Of a DNA stretch of 64,000 nt, positions 25,201 to 37,620 are shown piece after piece. How positions within the stretch are numbered: the stretch's first letter is position 1; each line of letters begins with the position of its first letter. This stretch comes from Dryocosmus kuriphilus (taxonomy: Eukaryota > Arthropoda > Insecta > Hymenoptera > Cynipidae): NCBI GenBank assembly GCA_038277395.1, contig CM076196.1, positions 79,664,286 to 79,728,285 of the forward strand. Reading direction: 5' to 3'. The position numbers were made by a program, and so were the translations under genes. The notes below the pieces were generated by a model. That model did no database searches. It was not told the origin of the DNA and was given only the letters and a program-made list of their open reading frames with translations.

Positions 25201-25557
25201 ACTCACGTGTGGGGGAATGTGAACGAAACGAATATTTCGAGCATGTATGAAAAACATTTCATACTTAAAGGAGTCACCCCTGGGATCAGTAAACAGACAG
25301 TCCTTCATCACAATGTTCATGAACCTGTAGCAAACAAATAAACTCGTTTCTTTTCCATTTCTGAAAGACGCAATATATCTAAACACGTACACACACCCGT
25401 CACATTGTTCTAAGATTCCAGTGATAGTAGATTCATTTCTCAAATCAACTGTTGTTTTTTGTCCTTCCACTGCTTTTATTAAGACGGCTAAACTGTTATA
25501 AATATTGTATTTCTCTCTTCCAGAGGTTCGATAGCCGATATTCGTAGAGAAATTCAT
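22214..25557 (-). CDS. LSM10: U7 snRNA-associated Sm-like protein LSm10
   Basis: LSm10 replaces SmD1 in the U7 snRNP ring that cleaves histone pre-mRNA 3' ends in the nucleus. Exons (minus): 25557-25397, 25324-25207 and 22408-22214, giving 157 residues. The 72-bp first intron is in frame, so an ORF reads through it, but splicing joins the Sm1 part (TVDLRNESTITGILEQCDG) to FMNIVMKDC and the Sm2 end (ARNIRFVHIP). The third exon starts at phase 0 after acceptor cattaaag and continues with IPIIPAIQDEL, in the position of the conserved post-Sm2 helix of LSm10. This last exon is inferred from phase and pattern; without it the protein would lack its C-terminus. Its 2.8-kb second intron contains NT5DC1 and a MITE. 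Confidence 0.82.
22736..23466. mobile_element. MITE with TAAGGGGGAAACC ends
   Basis: The left end taagggggaaaccacattag and the right end ctaatatggtttccccccttaa are inverted copies. The 730-bp interior is non-coding (the 83-codon minus ORF at 22692 is AT-driven). The TTAA at the right end hints at a TTAA-targeting family, but the left flank reads ctaa. It lies inside the inferred LSM10 intron, downstream of NT5DC1. Confidence 0.55.
23485..24783 (-). CDS. NT5DC1: 5'-nucleotidase domain-containing protein 1 (HAD family), intronless
   Basis: A 432-residue HAD-superfamily protein related to cytosolic 5'-nucleotidase II; the substrate of NT5DC1 is not established. An in-frame ATG 33 bases upstream (24816) exists, but MTTIRLSDYDCIGFDLDNTL fits the family start. 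Motif I is DLDNTL near residue 15. 'GMIWRASHGTKLL' and 'KYLHLCSYETISWIREL' follow the family pattern. Motif II lies at FLITGSNADFVDF, and the motif IV acid pair region at CLYLGDNLIQDVY. The C-terminal ~60 residues are low in conservation. The gene is uninterrupted and lies on the same strand within the inferred last intron of LSM10, which suggests retroposition or intron loss. The frame is intact. Confidence 0.9.
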   Translation of the reverse strand: MTTIRLSDYDCIGFDLDNTLLQYNITNLIKLEYKLLVDFLVDRKKYSPKYLKKPLTAKDIDFLQKGLILDFDKGNVLKLDSTGMIWRASHGTKLLTFEKLESSYPGQRWEVADKFFQDMFSTWNGELSLKIRAVVDYFDMPVSLAFAKIVDTLDEEEQKPSVYNIWPDILEGVTHIFAREQFKKNGDFFSALKSNPEKYLHLCSYETISWIRELKKKRKTFLITGSNADFVDFTAGYAFGKDWRSLFDIVVCFAKKPGFFASNGRAFLSLEGYEEKCTIKGKELEEGRIYTQGNWEELMEFFTRITGKTNPQCLYLGDNLIQDVYVPNAFRDCDIIVVVDEQLAEKMTHHELSHSDENMINSEFWGSYFSLKEPEGYRDSYWNHIIRNHSKVCISKVDDITTIPLDQPIECFDKDNNNSSGYFPAKPSSLHV

Positions 25558-26805
25558 TTTTACAAACTGACGTTTTGACTGGTTTTAATAAACAACCATC
25601 AACCCAAGCGCTTCTGACAATGTTTCCGGTTTCGTGACTTGTGCACATCCATTTGCGCAAGTGTTTAAACGCGCAATTTTTAAATCCATCAATTTCTTTT
25701 TTCAAAACTTTGCAATTACAATTTTTGTAGGTATGTACATACATGTATATATCGAGAATTTGAAATGTTTATTTGACAATCTCAATCACTTTACTGATTT
25801 TACAGTTCCCGTGGTATGATAGATAGGGTCAGTATCAAATAAAATTACTTGGATTTCAATTAAATTCGAGTAAAAATGTTAGTTTTTCAATTTTATTTAT
25901 TTTACAAACTATTGTAAAATAGTTATTGTATTGTACACGTACAAAATTCGAGGTTAATGCAGTATTATCTATATTGAAGTACACCAGAGTTCAAGAATAG
26001 TGGCTTTGAAAGTCCGGTACACCGAATACTGGAATAAAACTTAAAGCTTTTGGTTCAATTTCTCTATAATAATGAAAGTTCCACTTACACATCGCCATAC
26101 TTGCAAATATAATATAGACCTTCAATAAAGCAGTATATAATTGGGCACTGTGATTCCTTCACGACATTGCGCTCCGACTAAAAATATTATAAAAAAAGGG
26201 GCTAACTAAAAAACATTCTCCTTAAGTTACTATACATAACTTAGAAACATTTTGTGGATCTTTCTATTTGAGATAAATCAGTCGAATTTTTCTTACAGTT
26301 AGCACGAAAAAAATTCGTTCCTGATGGTCAAATCAATGCTCGATATGATGCAAGGTTTTCTCCCAAAATTTTTTGAAAATTATTCAAAAGAATTCTAGAT
26401 TTTCTGGAAAAATAAAGACTTGTGTTTTGATCATTCGCCTGATATTCTTAACATTAATTTTTGATACTGAATTATCTTTAAACTGCATTTGCTTTCAGGA
26501 AAGAAAAATTACATAACAATCTAGTAAAACTGTACATTCTTTGCACTCTTCCTCAGTTGCAAATAATTATGCAAATGTTTCACTGCTTTCGCAGCACAAG
26601 AAAACATTTCTATAAAATTTTTCGATTTTTGAAGAACAACTTTACGACTATCAAATAACTTTGCTACTATTAAATAACTAGTCTTATCTAATTTTTGCTC
26701 TATAAAAAATTCGAAAATGAATATGATAAAAAACGAACGTGAACAAGATATCCGGAGAAGAATTTTTCACCCGGAAGGGCCTGTGAATTCGAAATAAATA
26801 GGTTC
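25558..26805. other. spacer between LSM10 and HEM
   Basis: This holds the LSM10 upstream region and the HEM 3' UTR. ORFs on either strand are short and AT-driven. Nothing else is recognised. Confidence 0.5.
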
Positions 26806-29800
26806 TTAAGGTTGAGCGTGTTCCAGTTTGTAAACGTCGTGATAAGCATTGCGAATCAACGCGTACGGGAAGCAACTCTCCAGCAAATCCATCGTAAGGA
26901 ATGGAGATTCCTGGACAATTTGGTCCAGAAGAAGATAAACCGACTCTCTATTTCTGGTGGCTTCCTTGTCACTTTCCTGACCCAATCTTAGCAAACTAGA
27001 AGAAGCGAGAGCAAGGAATTCCTTCATTCTGTCCTCGATATCATTCTGGCCACAAATCGTGAAAAGCGCTCCGAAAATATTATTCACTGCAGCTGCCATG
27101 CAGTGAATATTATTCGAATGACCTTCGAGAGAAGCCCTGTAGAACGAATTTTCATTTTCTCGCGAGCTTAGGAATTGAAACAGCAACGAAAACCATCAGA
27201 AGACAAACTAGAAGATGCTCGTCTTCGTCGACCTCGGGCTTCTGATTTCGGAGAGCTGAGGTCAGGGCGGGATCCACCTTGCAAGTAAGGCCAGCGGCTG
27301 AGGTCATTTCGGAAACGACTCGCATTGGGTCGCCTGAAGGCAGATGGTGTTTGAAATCCAGGATGGAACTGAGTAGAAATGGAATTCGTTCTTCGAGGAC
27401 ATCGACAAGAGCAGATTGAGCGAGTTGCCTAAAGCTCAATATTACTCCGATGATTGTCACTCGTTGGAGAACATTGTCCACTTGTTGTAGCCTCTTGAAT
27501 TGTTCTTTCATGACCTCCGGTTTGTCGAAATTGGTCCTGAGAGCGATCAGTACGTCCTTGTTTCCGGCAACGAGTTTCTTTAATTCTTGCACTTGACTCG
27601 AGATGTGCCACATTAAAGTGTCGTTTAACATCTTCATGCCTATAAAAGTAATAGAAATAATAAATATTTCAAGCTTTTAATTAAAAATAATTGTTTAAAT
27701 AAAAAATGTGCAATTAAAAAAAAACTTTGAATTTCAAATTATTTAATTTTAATACTACCAGAGAGTTTCTCTCTGACCCTACTAACTTAAAATTGCTTAA
27801 CTGTTAAGTCCTTCAAATTGAGATGCACGATTTAAATTTGAAACTGTCCATTTTTTAATATTTAAAATTGAGATTATTTGATTGGGAGAATATAACAGTT
27901 TATACTTGGAGAATTCACACAGTAAAAATCATTCAATTTCACGCAATATTAATTTTTAATTGTTTAAATATTAAAGATTTCAAATGTGAATTTTTGAAGT
28001 TTTAATTCAGAATTAACCAATTTTGAATGAATTAATTTACAGTTATTCAATTATCGCTTTCAATCATTTCGACTTAAATATAAACCTTTTATGATAGTTT
28101 TCAATTGGGAAATGTTTCAAATTTAATTACTTTATCAACTGTTTCAATTTAAAATTTTGAATTACAATTTGAAAAAAAAATTACGATGTCAGACTGATTT
28201 CCGGACCCAAAACGATACGTTGGAAAAAGTGTTCAGGAAATTAACTTTTTTTTTTTTAGGTTTTCCAAGACCTTTTAAGAAAATATATTTTTTACAGTTT
28301 CTGTAGAGAATTTTTTAAAATTCTACACCCCTTCCGGTTTTCCCGGCTTTGCAGCAAATTTGAATCTATTAAGGCTTTGTAGAATTGCAAGATATTAAAA
28401 ATAATTTTCTAAAAACTGTATAATTATTAACTTTCGGTGTTACTGCATGAGATGCAACTGATTGAAATTTAAATAATGATTCCATAATATTTAATTAGAA
28501 CCATTCAGAAGTGAAAATTTTTTAGTGAAAGAGTTAGGAATATTTTCAAATTCCAAATTTAAAGTTTCCATTTTTAAAGCGATCAAAGTTAAGTATTTTT
28601 AAATTTGCAACCTTTAAAATTAACAATTTTAAGCTGAAAGTTTTTAAAATTAAAAATCTAAAGATCAAACTTCTTCTGTAGTTTGAAAAAAATGATGTTT
28701 TAATATATCTTACCATACGGCCCAATAAGTTCCGCCAAAGCTCTAAGTTCATTGATGTCTGAAAACTCTTCAGCATTAAAAGGAATCGCTCCTTCGACAG
28801 TCAGACTAACAAAAGCCCTTTGGTTTCCAGAGTAACAAATATTTCCAGCGCTTACTCTTCTCAACAAAACCTCCGAGTACCATTGCATGTAAAGAGCAGC
28901 AATCGTCTTCTCTCCATGACTATCCAGCGTTTGTGTCTGCTGCAACAAGGCATTATTAAAAACCCTCGTGATGTCGATGTGCACGTAGTTTTCAACAGTC
29001 TGAAGAACATTCATATAGGCTCTAACGCTGACGAACAACTCTGAGGGTTTGGCAATTTCGCTCGTGTCCGGATTGAACATAACCATTCCGACTAAAGCCT
29101 GCGCAAATCTGTTCTCCAAATGCTGATGAAGATATTCCCTGGGAGCAAAAGTATATTCCCAGACGTTGATTGTAGGGCAATAATTGATAGCGTAGCAGAG
29201 TTCAGTCAAGGCCATGTGCAGTTTATCCATAGTCGTGAGTTCTTCCCTAGTTTTTCTGTAACTTTCACTCCCAGGTTTTTGGATCTCGATCATATTTTTC
29301 TTGTTCTTGTCTTTCTTCTTTCGATTCATAGTCTGAGAGATGAGAACTGCGCAGTGTTTAGCGAGAAGCTTATCGCTCATATTACATTGCTCATCACAGA
29401 TCGTCGTGATGATGTTCTTCGCCTCCTTTGCCATTTCATCCAGGAACATATTCACAACCGACAGACTCCTTTCCCTGATATGGTGACGTTCCTCAGGGCA
29501 AAGCTCGTGCGTGCAACTTTGGAAGTGGCTACAAATAAGCGGAAATGCCACGATGTATCGATTCTGAGCTGGGAATTCGAGGCACATGTGGAATTGGTCC
29601 TCGAAAATTTTGCTGTAGAAGCAGAAGATCGAAAGGTCGGAGGCATCGACGAGTACGTCGTCTAGGTTATCGACCATCTTCGTGTGGAATACGACGCCGT
29701 CCATGAAGTTGGCGAGTTCTCTATTATCCATTAGATTCATGCCACTCTTAGCGATAGACATATAAGCTTGGAGTCTGTACCAGTCAAGCCTAAAGGCTCT

Positions 29801-32800
29801 GAAGTCGAAAAGCTCGTTGTCCTCGACTTGCTTGACTGTGACGCTCGCAATCTGAGAGCACAAGTCGCTCAAGATCGCTCCTTCTTCCTCTGGACAGACT
29901 GGCAGATTCTGGACCTTCTGATGAAGAGCTGGTGCGTCGAATCCGGAGAGGAACTGGACGTAATATCGCTGAAGAACCTGAGAGTATTTTCTGACGAGAG
30001 CTCTAAGCTCCTCGCAGTGGAAGAGTAACTCGGGAAGTTGCCTGTCAACCAAGTCTTCGCCTCCACGTCCTTTGCCTTTTCCCTGATTCGGAGGATTGTC
30101 TCTGTGTCTTAGAAGCCAGAGAACTTCGTCTCTAGAGTGCGAGAGGCCCATTAGAATTAGAAGCACCTTGGGCCCCAGGAGACCCGGCTGGTCAGTTAAA
30201 ATTAGTCCCAGTTCTTTAAGAGCGGTTCTGAGGAATTTTCTCCTTTCTCTGTGTCGATATCCGGCTTTTTGAATCGCATGATTGTAGCATTCTTTGACCT
30301 CGGAGACCCTCTTGCTATAGCCTTTTATGCCTTCGAAGAAGGCTTGGATATATTGGTGGATGTAGATTACTTCGTCTCTGAAGAGGGCGAGAACCCAACC
30401 GGATTCTAAGGCCGTGGTCCAAAGCTGGTTAGGCTGTTCTTGGCTGAGAAAAGAGTGGCAGAGGGTAAAGCCTAGGATGACCCACCTTTCGACTCTGTCT
30501 AAACTTAGAGTCTCGCAGGACATTGTGTCGGTAGCTGCAGCTTTCAGAATTTGACCTGGACTACCGACCAGGCTGAGTTTTTGATCTGCTCTCCAGTTGT
30601 CGGCAGTTAAATTTCTTCCAGGGTATATTGGCCATAGGGAAGCTAGAGCGTTCTTCAGTAGTTTTGAATGGGGTACGAATTCCTCAGAGAGCTTTTTTAG
30701 AGGGGCGTCGTAATCCATGATCATTTGGCCCAGGCGTGGGAAGCTTTGGTCCGACTGGCTGTGTACCTGAAAATGTAAAATACTTATTAAGTCCGAAGGG
30801 TTAACCACTAAAAATTTTGATGTACATCAGACTTCAAAACTTCAAAGAACTCAAAGACTTTAAAAGACTTTAAAAGACTTCAAGAGAATTCAAATTACTT
30901 CGAAAGACTTCCAACAGACTTCAAAAGACCAAGAAAATTCAAATGACTTCAAAAACTTCAAAATACTTCAGAAGCAGGTGTACACTGTACACCGGAAGTC
31001 TTCATTGTATTTCTCTCTGATGTTATAATAAAAGAACAAAATATTTTTTCGATAAATTATCAGAACACAAAGTAGTGAAAAGAAAAGTTAAAAAGTCTAA
31101 TTCAGAATTGATAAAAAATTCCAATTTCAAAATTCCCTGACACTTCCCTGATCAATTTTTCATTTTCCCTGACCCTTATAAATTTTTCTTTCAGGTATAA
31201 AAACCACTTTACACTCAATATATCAATCATTTGAATGCAAAAAATGTTAAATAATTTCTACATTTTTTAAAAAACAGTTATATCTTTAGTCTACATTAAT
31301 AAATTGTGAAAAAATAATAAAATAAAATTGTTTTTAGACATTCTATAGGTAAACTTTCCTGAGAATTTAAAACTCACGTTTAAAAAATAGAAATTAAAGA
31401 TCTGGCTAACGGTTTTCCAAATTAACAATCGAGATTGAAATTGGCAGTCGACATTTTGATAGTTAATCTTTGTTGTCCGTCAGGGTTACTTCGGCCGGGC
31501 TTTTCTTCATGGTTTTTGATGAAAGTTTTTCATTTAAAGTGAGCTCAACTTTCGAAAACTGGCAATTCGCGTATTCCAATTTCACCAATAAATCTTTCTC
31601 GGTGTACAAATCAAATGAATTTCCTCGCGAAAACAATTTTTTCTAACCACGAACTACAGGTTTCTTCAAACCTAAAATTTGGGGCAATTATTTCTATACA
31701 CAAATTTGCTGAAAATTCGTTCTTTCCATAGGTCAATTAATTATATTGTGAACTCTGATTATACATATTTAAAGAGTGTGCATGATTGAAAGTCGGTTAA
31801 TTTTTTGGAAGCAAAGATTGGACGGCAAAATTGTTAAATAAAATTGCTAAATATGATTTCTAAAATATAATAAAAAAAAATAAATAATAATAATAAAAGT
31901 AATACCGAGTTCTTCGAGGAAACTGAAGGACTACTCTATGGAGTAGGAATAGCAGATTAGCCTGACATTGATAAGTTTTAAAAACATACTGTTTATTTTT
32001 TTAAATAACTTTAAACGCGATGAATCTTGGCTTATATTAAAGCTTATTAGTATAGCTTCTATTTAAACTAAAAACATTATATAGAAAACTAGGTGAAGTG
32101 TAGAAAAAGGGCGTCGCCCCTGTTTCGGCCAAATAACAGAGAACTTTTTTTAAAAAACTATCAGAATCCTTAACTCAAGCAGTAATAAAACTATTTAACG
32201 CAACAATTGTTTAAAATAATGGCTAGGTTTTTTATTTTGACGTGTCAAATATGGGTCTTGTCACCCTTGTAAAAATGCTATATTTAACTCACCTTTTCGG
32301 TTCTTTGCGATGTTCGTAGAGCCAAAAACACTGGATATTATTAAAATTTAATGGTTTTTAAGTAAATCGGTTACGAAAATGCGTTCAATCATACTCACAC
32401 CCCTTTTGAGCGGCGGGAAGGGGGGGGGGGGGATAAATGGTCACAAAAATGCGTTCAGTCACACTCACCCCCTTTTCCAATAAAATTTTTACGTCAAAAT
32501 AAAAAACCAAGCCATTATTTTAAACATTTGCCGCGCTAAATAGTTTCATTACTACTTCATTTAAGGATTCTGATAGTTTTTTAAAAAAAGTTCCCTATTA
32601 TTTGGACAAAACAGGGGCGACGCCCCTTTTATACATTATAACCGAAAATTATATTAAACAACTTTTTTTTTCAAATCATCTTTAAACTTTTTTAGTAAAA
32701 AATGGAATTGTTTTCAATCTTGAATAAATTTGTCAACGTTTAGATATTTTTTTTTAGTTCAAATAGAAGGTAATTTTATAAAGTTTGAAAATTTCTTTGA

Positions 32801-35282
32801 TTTATAAGTTTCAGATAAAAAGAACGGCTGCTATCGTATACGCAGTGGAGGGCCTTCAGCAGCGTGATGCCGTGAACGACGTTCAATGACCCATTTGTCA
32901 TATAACCTGATTATTTTGTAATAAAAAACAAATTTTTTGTAAGTTTTAATCAACAATAAAACACCTGAAAAGTATTTAAATCGACCACTAGGATTTAAAG
33001 TTTAAAAAAATTGCGCAATTTCTTGCCATTTTCGACCCTCTAAACCAGGTTCCTCTCTAAAAATGATGGACCCTATAAAGGTTGATTTATTTATCAGAAT
33101 CAATTTTCGGAAATAGTTTGCGATTTAATTTATTACCAATCAAAACTAAAATAGCCCTAAGTTTAAAAAATTAGAACGGAATATGCATACCGGGTTTTAA
33201 CATTCACAATCAAAACTGAAATTGGCATTCACCATTTATTACAGTAATTCCGCAATTTTGCTGTACCTAGTTATACTATACTGCAAATAATTTTACCAGT
33301 TAATGGTTTTCGGTGTTCACACCAAAAACGTTTTTCCAGTTTCCCGGCCACAATGTTATCTAAGTTCACATTTCGGCATCCTCAAATTCAAAATTTTGAG
33401 GCAATTTTTTCTATTGTCTGCTGCCTCTGTTGAATTCTTTCGGCCTATAGCAGGCGCTTTAATTATTAAACAAAAATAACCTTGCGTTAAAAAGGTGAAA
33501 AATATTCGAAAGGAATACGAGAAACGATTTTCAATATTAACAATCGAAATCACTATCTTTAATTCTAATGTTCCGTGATTATGATATACAATTTTCGTAA
33601 ATAATTGACTTTGTGAGTTAAAAACACTAAAATCAAATTCGACAATTTTCCGACCCCTAACCTCAAAACTTCGAATTTTTCAGGTTTATTTTTTCATTCA
33701 TTTGCTAAAATCGTTAACGGAGTTCTTGCTTTGGCCAACAGTGCAAAAAATGTTAAAAAAAAAGATTACACCTTTACGAAATATGATTCGTCAATTCAAA
33801 GCCTGAGATTAACAAGCAACAATGGAGTATAATAAACTAAATTCGTGTCCATGCGCAATATATTGAATCAGATGTAATCTTTCAAATAATCGCAAATTGG
33901 AAGTGTTTTATTTTTGATTCAAGTGAATTGACTCCGTTTTATTCATAAATTTTATTGTCGCATGTGCAGTTGTTGAAGACAAACAATACTGGAAATTTAA
34001 AAAACAATTTTGTGCAGTGGACAATGGCTTTAGAACATGGGCATTTTCATACTTAGAATTACGTCTTCAACATCAGAATGTCAGCGTCGGTGAGTGAATT
34101 AGTATATTAACTTACTTTCTTTATTATAATTTTATTAGCTTGATCAATAAAAAACGTAGGTATGTTGCACTTGCACAATATATAATAGGTATAGTACAAA
34201 GGCCTGATAAAAAGAAAATTACGGGGAAGTCGAATTGGGGAGCTAAAATTATCAATTGCAATAACGTTTCTCCAAAAAATTATTTAGACCAGTAATCAAT
34301 AAAAAATTAACATCAGAAACTAATATTTAAAAAAACTTGTAATATCTAAATTATAGTTTAAAAACTAAGGCTGAGGTTAGATGCCAAACGATTGCGCACA
34401 CGTTATTTTATTTCAGTTAGAATCTTCAGAATATACATAAAAGGCCGTGATTAGTCATATTTACATTTCGATATAAAGAGTCGGAGATTTTCGGTACGCA
34501 CAGCGTGACCAAGTAAAATGCTATTCATATCGAAACTTAGGTATAAATATATTTGATTAGTACCATACGGTACTGTACAAATTTAAGAATTTATGTGGAT
34601 AATTCGATAACTGAAAATGTAAATTGATTGGAGTTGGGAACTTACATTTTTTACGCGACTAAAATTTTACTTTATAGGCAAGTTTAACACAAGAGCCACC
34701 AAATTTTTTTAATACTGCCATTATTCGTAGACAATTTAATTTTTTTAAAACTGAAATTGACAGTGCCTAAATTAAATTATGTATAAAAATTGACCTACCA
34801 TTTCGTGAGCAGCATTGAAGAGCCCAAGAACTGCTTTCCGATCCTCCACTTTTGAAAGTAGGATCATTAAACTGACGTAGGTAACAACTAAATCCAAATA
34901 GCCTTTTGTCAAATCGAAATTGATAGTGATATCCATGTGAACTCCACAAGCATCCATAGTTGTCAACAGTTCACAAACATTATCTTTAAAGTCCAGGAGG
35001 TCGACGAACGTGTAGTAATACAGGGACAACGACTTTATAATCTCGTTCCTTAGATTTGTTATAGTTTGCAATCCTTTGATATCAATGTTGGGGAACTTTC
35101 TAACTATTGTTTTAATAGAAGACTCCAAAGATTTGTCGGATAGGAATCCAGGTTTGATTTGGCATCACCACAGGCTTTTTTTTTATGTTGTAAATGCGTG
35201 TGAGCATGCCGATTCCACGATCGTTCAAAATAGTCAACTTCTCAGCCAGTTTTTGCTGGCTAGGAACGATCGGTCGTGCCAT
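26806..35282 (-). CDS. Hem: HEM / Nck-associated protein 1, WAVE regulatory complex subunit
   Basis: A scaffold subunit of the WAVE/SCAR complex that relays Rac signals to Arp2/3 actin branching at the membrane. Exons (minus): 35282-34799, 30766-28714 and 27639-26806, about 1120 residues, the usual family length. Splice sites are canonical (atg|gtaggt, cag|gtacac, tatg|gtaaga, atag|gcatga) and phases join AAHEM to VHSQSDQSFPRLGQM and GPYG to MKMLNDTLMWHISSQ. Family signatures include FVPHSKLLKNAL, HRERRKFLRTALKELG, CPEERHHIRERSLS, NYVHIDITRVFNNALLQQT and ESPFLTMDLLESCFPYALIRNAY. Three places break the frame: a T run at 35176-35184, another at 35153-35155 (exon 1), and 27155-27158 (exon 3). 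All are homopolymer length differences in otherwise conserved coding sequence, so they look like sequencing errors rather than decay. A young LTR element lies 147 bp upstream of the ATG. Confidence 0.95.
30835..30980 (+). repeat. degenerate 'gacttcaaa' tandem repeat in HEM intron 1
   Basis: About 150 bp of imperfect repetitions of gacttcaaa/gactttaaa directly upstream (on the coding strand) of the exon 2 acceptor. Low-complexity expansion. Confidence 0.6.
31100..31290. repeat. copy of the interspersed repeat seen at 3025-3337
   Basis: Shares phrases with the 3025-3337 element (ccaatttcaaaattccc, tataaatttttc, ggtataaaaac, aaaaaatgtta). It is truncated, without the AGGGTTGC ends. Confidence 0.4.
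32096..32640. mobile_element. foldback MITE in HEM intron 1
   Basis: The left arm (32096-32260) and right arm (about 32480-32640) are inverted copies of ~150 bp, with outer ends gggcgtcgcccctgttt and aaacaggggcgacgcccc. The inner parts share aaactatcagaatcctta and ttaaaataatggct. A run of 12 G lies between the arms (near 32420). Non-coding. Confidence 0.65.
32641..34798. other. remainder of HEM intron 1
   Basis: AT-rich intron sequence without a recognised gene or element. The 65-codon minus ORF at 33356 is AT-driven. Confidence 0.5.
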
Positions 35283-35424
35283 GATTGTTATTTTCTCTTT
35301 TCTATCGATATATACTCACGATATTGTCATGATTAGAGGTTTGATTCACTCCAAATCATTGTACGGCTTCCTGCCACACGAATGCCCCACCCCGAGTTTC
35401 TGCTTCCACCGAGAATGGCTAAAC

Positions 35425-35429
35425 CTGGC
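35425..35429. repeat. 5-bp target site duplication, left copy
   Basis: CTGGC immediately precedes the 5' LTR and is repeated at 46817-46821 immediately after the 3' LTR. Joining the flanks gives a continuous 'ggctaaacctggctaaacctttg', so the insertion is simple. Confidence 0.9.
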
Positions 35430-36734
35430 TGTAATGGCATATGTTGGCTCGCGTACTAAGTTGCTAGAGGGGGCTGCAGGAATTATGGTGGCTATTTCAA
35501 ATTTTGGCGCGAACGGAAATTTAAAGGGAAGACGTGTATTTATTAAAGTTTAAATAACTTCAAACGATTTCGATAAAACTCAAATAATTCGAGGGTTTCG
35601 CTAGAATTTGAGTAAATCATGAGGAATTCCCGCTTTAAGAAAACTCTAATAAGTCTTCTTCCTACTCTCAATAAATGGTAAAATGATAAATAATATATGC
35701 ATGAGTGTATGTATGTATATATATGTATATATATATGTATATGTATATGTGTACATATATATGTATAAAAGGAATATATTAATAATATAATAATAATAAT
35801 ACATATTATTTATAACATGCATAGAAATTAGTCGACGATCTAAAAGAGGCCTGAGTGTATTAGAAATAAGAAATGCGTGATCTAAATTATATAAGTAAAC
35901 AGAATGGAAAAGAAAAGCTGAGAGTCGCTAAAGTTCAAAGGGTGTCGGCGCCAAATTGTCGCGGCGGAACCTTTGAAGGTGCGATCTCCGCGCTCATAAA
36001 TCTGTCATAGTTTTAATGAGATTCTGAAACCTGAGGCGATTCGCGGGTCGCACGTTAGAGCTTGTTGGAGACAAGTTTGAACTCGCAAGACCATGGAGGC
36101 GTAAATCTTGTATTTGGATCCTATTTATCATTGGCTAGAAATGATGACATTTCTTTTCGTTTTCAGTTTAATTGGATAGAATTAAGCGCGTGGGGTAGCT
36201 CCCACCAGAATTTTTGCTCTCATCGAGGGATCGACTGTTTCTCCACGAGAGTAGAAGTTCAGTTCTTCGACTAGTTTCCTACCAGCTTCAAATAAAACCC
36301 GCGACTCTCCAGTAAAAGCACTACAAGTCCCTTGATTCATTTCAAGATTGGACTTAGAAAATATTCTATTTTCAAGTCTTCGGACTTAGAATATTTCGCG
36401 GTGTCGAGACTCGTAATACAGACTTTTGATAAGCAACCGTTAAAGCTGGTAGTGTCATATAAATCGGGAACTAAATTCTAATTGTTAATCGCGTTTATTT
36501 ATAAACTATTTTGTGAAGCTATACGAATATTGTGCAACATAAAAGGACAACTTTAAATAAATATTGTTTTATAATCTAAATTCTGTGTCGTTATTGGATT
36601 CAAACCCGCTTTCCTCGGCTCTCGATTTCAATCGTTACAAATCAGCGGAAGGAATATAGTCCAACAATGAATGGCAGCCAAGCTGAGAATTCTACAAGGG
36701 AAATAAGTCAATATCAGCGCCGGTGGCCATTACA
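35430..36734 (+). repeat. 5' LTR
   Basis: Begins TGTAATGGC and ends GCCATTACA, a perfect 9-bp terminal inverted repeat of the LTR. It contains a (TA)n/(TG)n microsatellite at about 35705-35770 and AATAAA-type signals near 36289 and 36556. The small ORF inside is repeated in the 3' LTR and is not a separate gene. Confidence 0.97.
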
Positions 36735-36736
36735 AT

Positions 36737-36753
36737 TGGCGCAGTCGGTAGGA
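36737..36753 (+). other. primer binding site, tRNA-Ser type
   Basis: TGGCGCAGTCGGTAGGA, two bases after the 5' LTR, is complementary to the 3' end of insect tRNA-Ser including CCA. A tRNA-Ser primer is known for the 17.6/297-type gypsy elements of Drosophila. Confidence 0.85.
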
Positions 36754-37620
36754 CTATTCCGTTGTGCCGTATGGAAGCGGGTCACTGGACCAGAATTTGA
36801 ATTGGGAATTCAAAATTGCCGTCTTACCAGAACTAGATTTTCCTCCTCTTTCTACTGACTGCCAGTTTTAAGTGAGGAATTGTTAATAATTTTCTCGAAT
36901 TGTTAGATTTTGCGGTACGCTTCAGATAACCCGGGGATGGAATTATAGTAGTTTCCGGGCCTGAAAGTGTGCACGAAGTCTGACAGAGGGTAAAATTTCA
37001 CATTTGTTCCTGACTCCCTGCACCCGTGAAGGGTGACACATCGAGGGACTTAAGGATGTCTGGTCATCCCAGCTGAAGAACCCACTGGAACTCTGAAGGA
37101 AGACTCTTTGGAGAAATCTGCAAAGGAACCTGGTTTAGTGAAGTGCAGAGTGAAGTGAAGCCAATTTAGCTAAATAAATAATAAAAGTGAAGTGTTACCT
37201 TTTTATAAATTGGATTATTGCAATCTGCTATTGGTATTGAACAATGGGTGAGCCTCAGCGACTCTAGAGCCGATTGATAAGTAGTAAGTCTAAAATAATT
37301 TTGTAGTTCGGGTTTCAAGGGATTAACTTTAGTAAATACATTTAATTGGGCCATAATATTTTTATTTCCTTAATTAATCATTAGAATTAAGATTTACATA
37401 TTAAACTCATTTTATTTGAAACTAATTATGGTCATTAGCCTTTTAATTAGTTTCGACTTAAACTAGTTTTGCAAAAGGAATAAATATAAATCTAATTTTG
37501 GACTAATTAACGTTGAAACTTGTAGATAAATTAGTAACTATTCATATTACCTAGTTATTTTCTTTTAAAATACGGATTTAATTACTGGAACTATACTTGA
37601 AATCCGAAATATCAATAAGA

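Noticed and set aside
28820..30028. Plus-strand ORFs of 74, 181 and 86 codons opposite HEM exon 2
   Set aside because: They are antisense shadows of the conserved HEM coding sequence.
36062..36274. 70-codon ORF identical in both LTRs
   Set aside because: Identity follows from LTR duplication; no start context or domain supports a gene.
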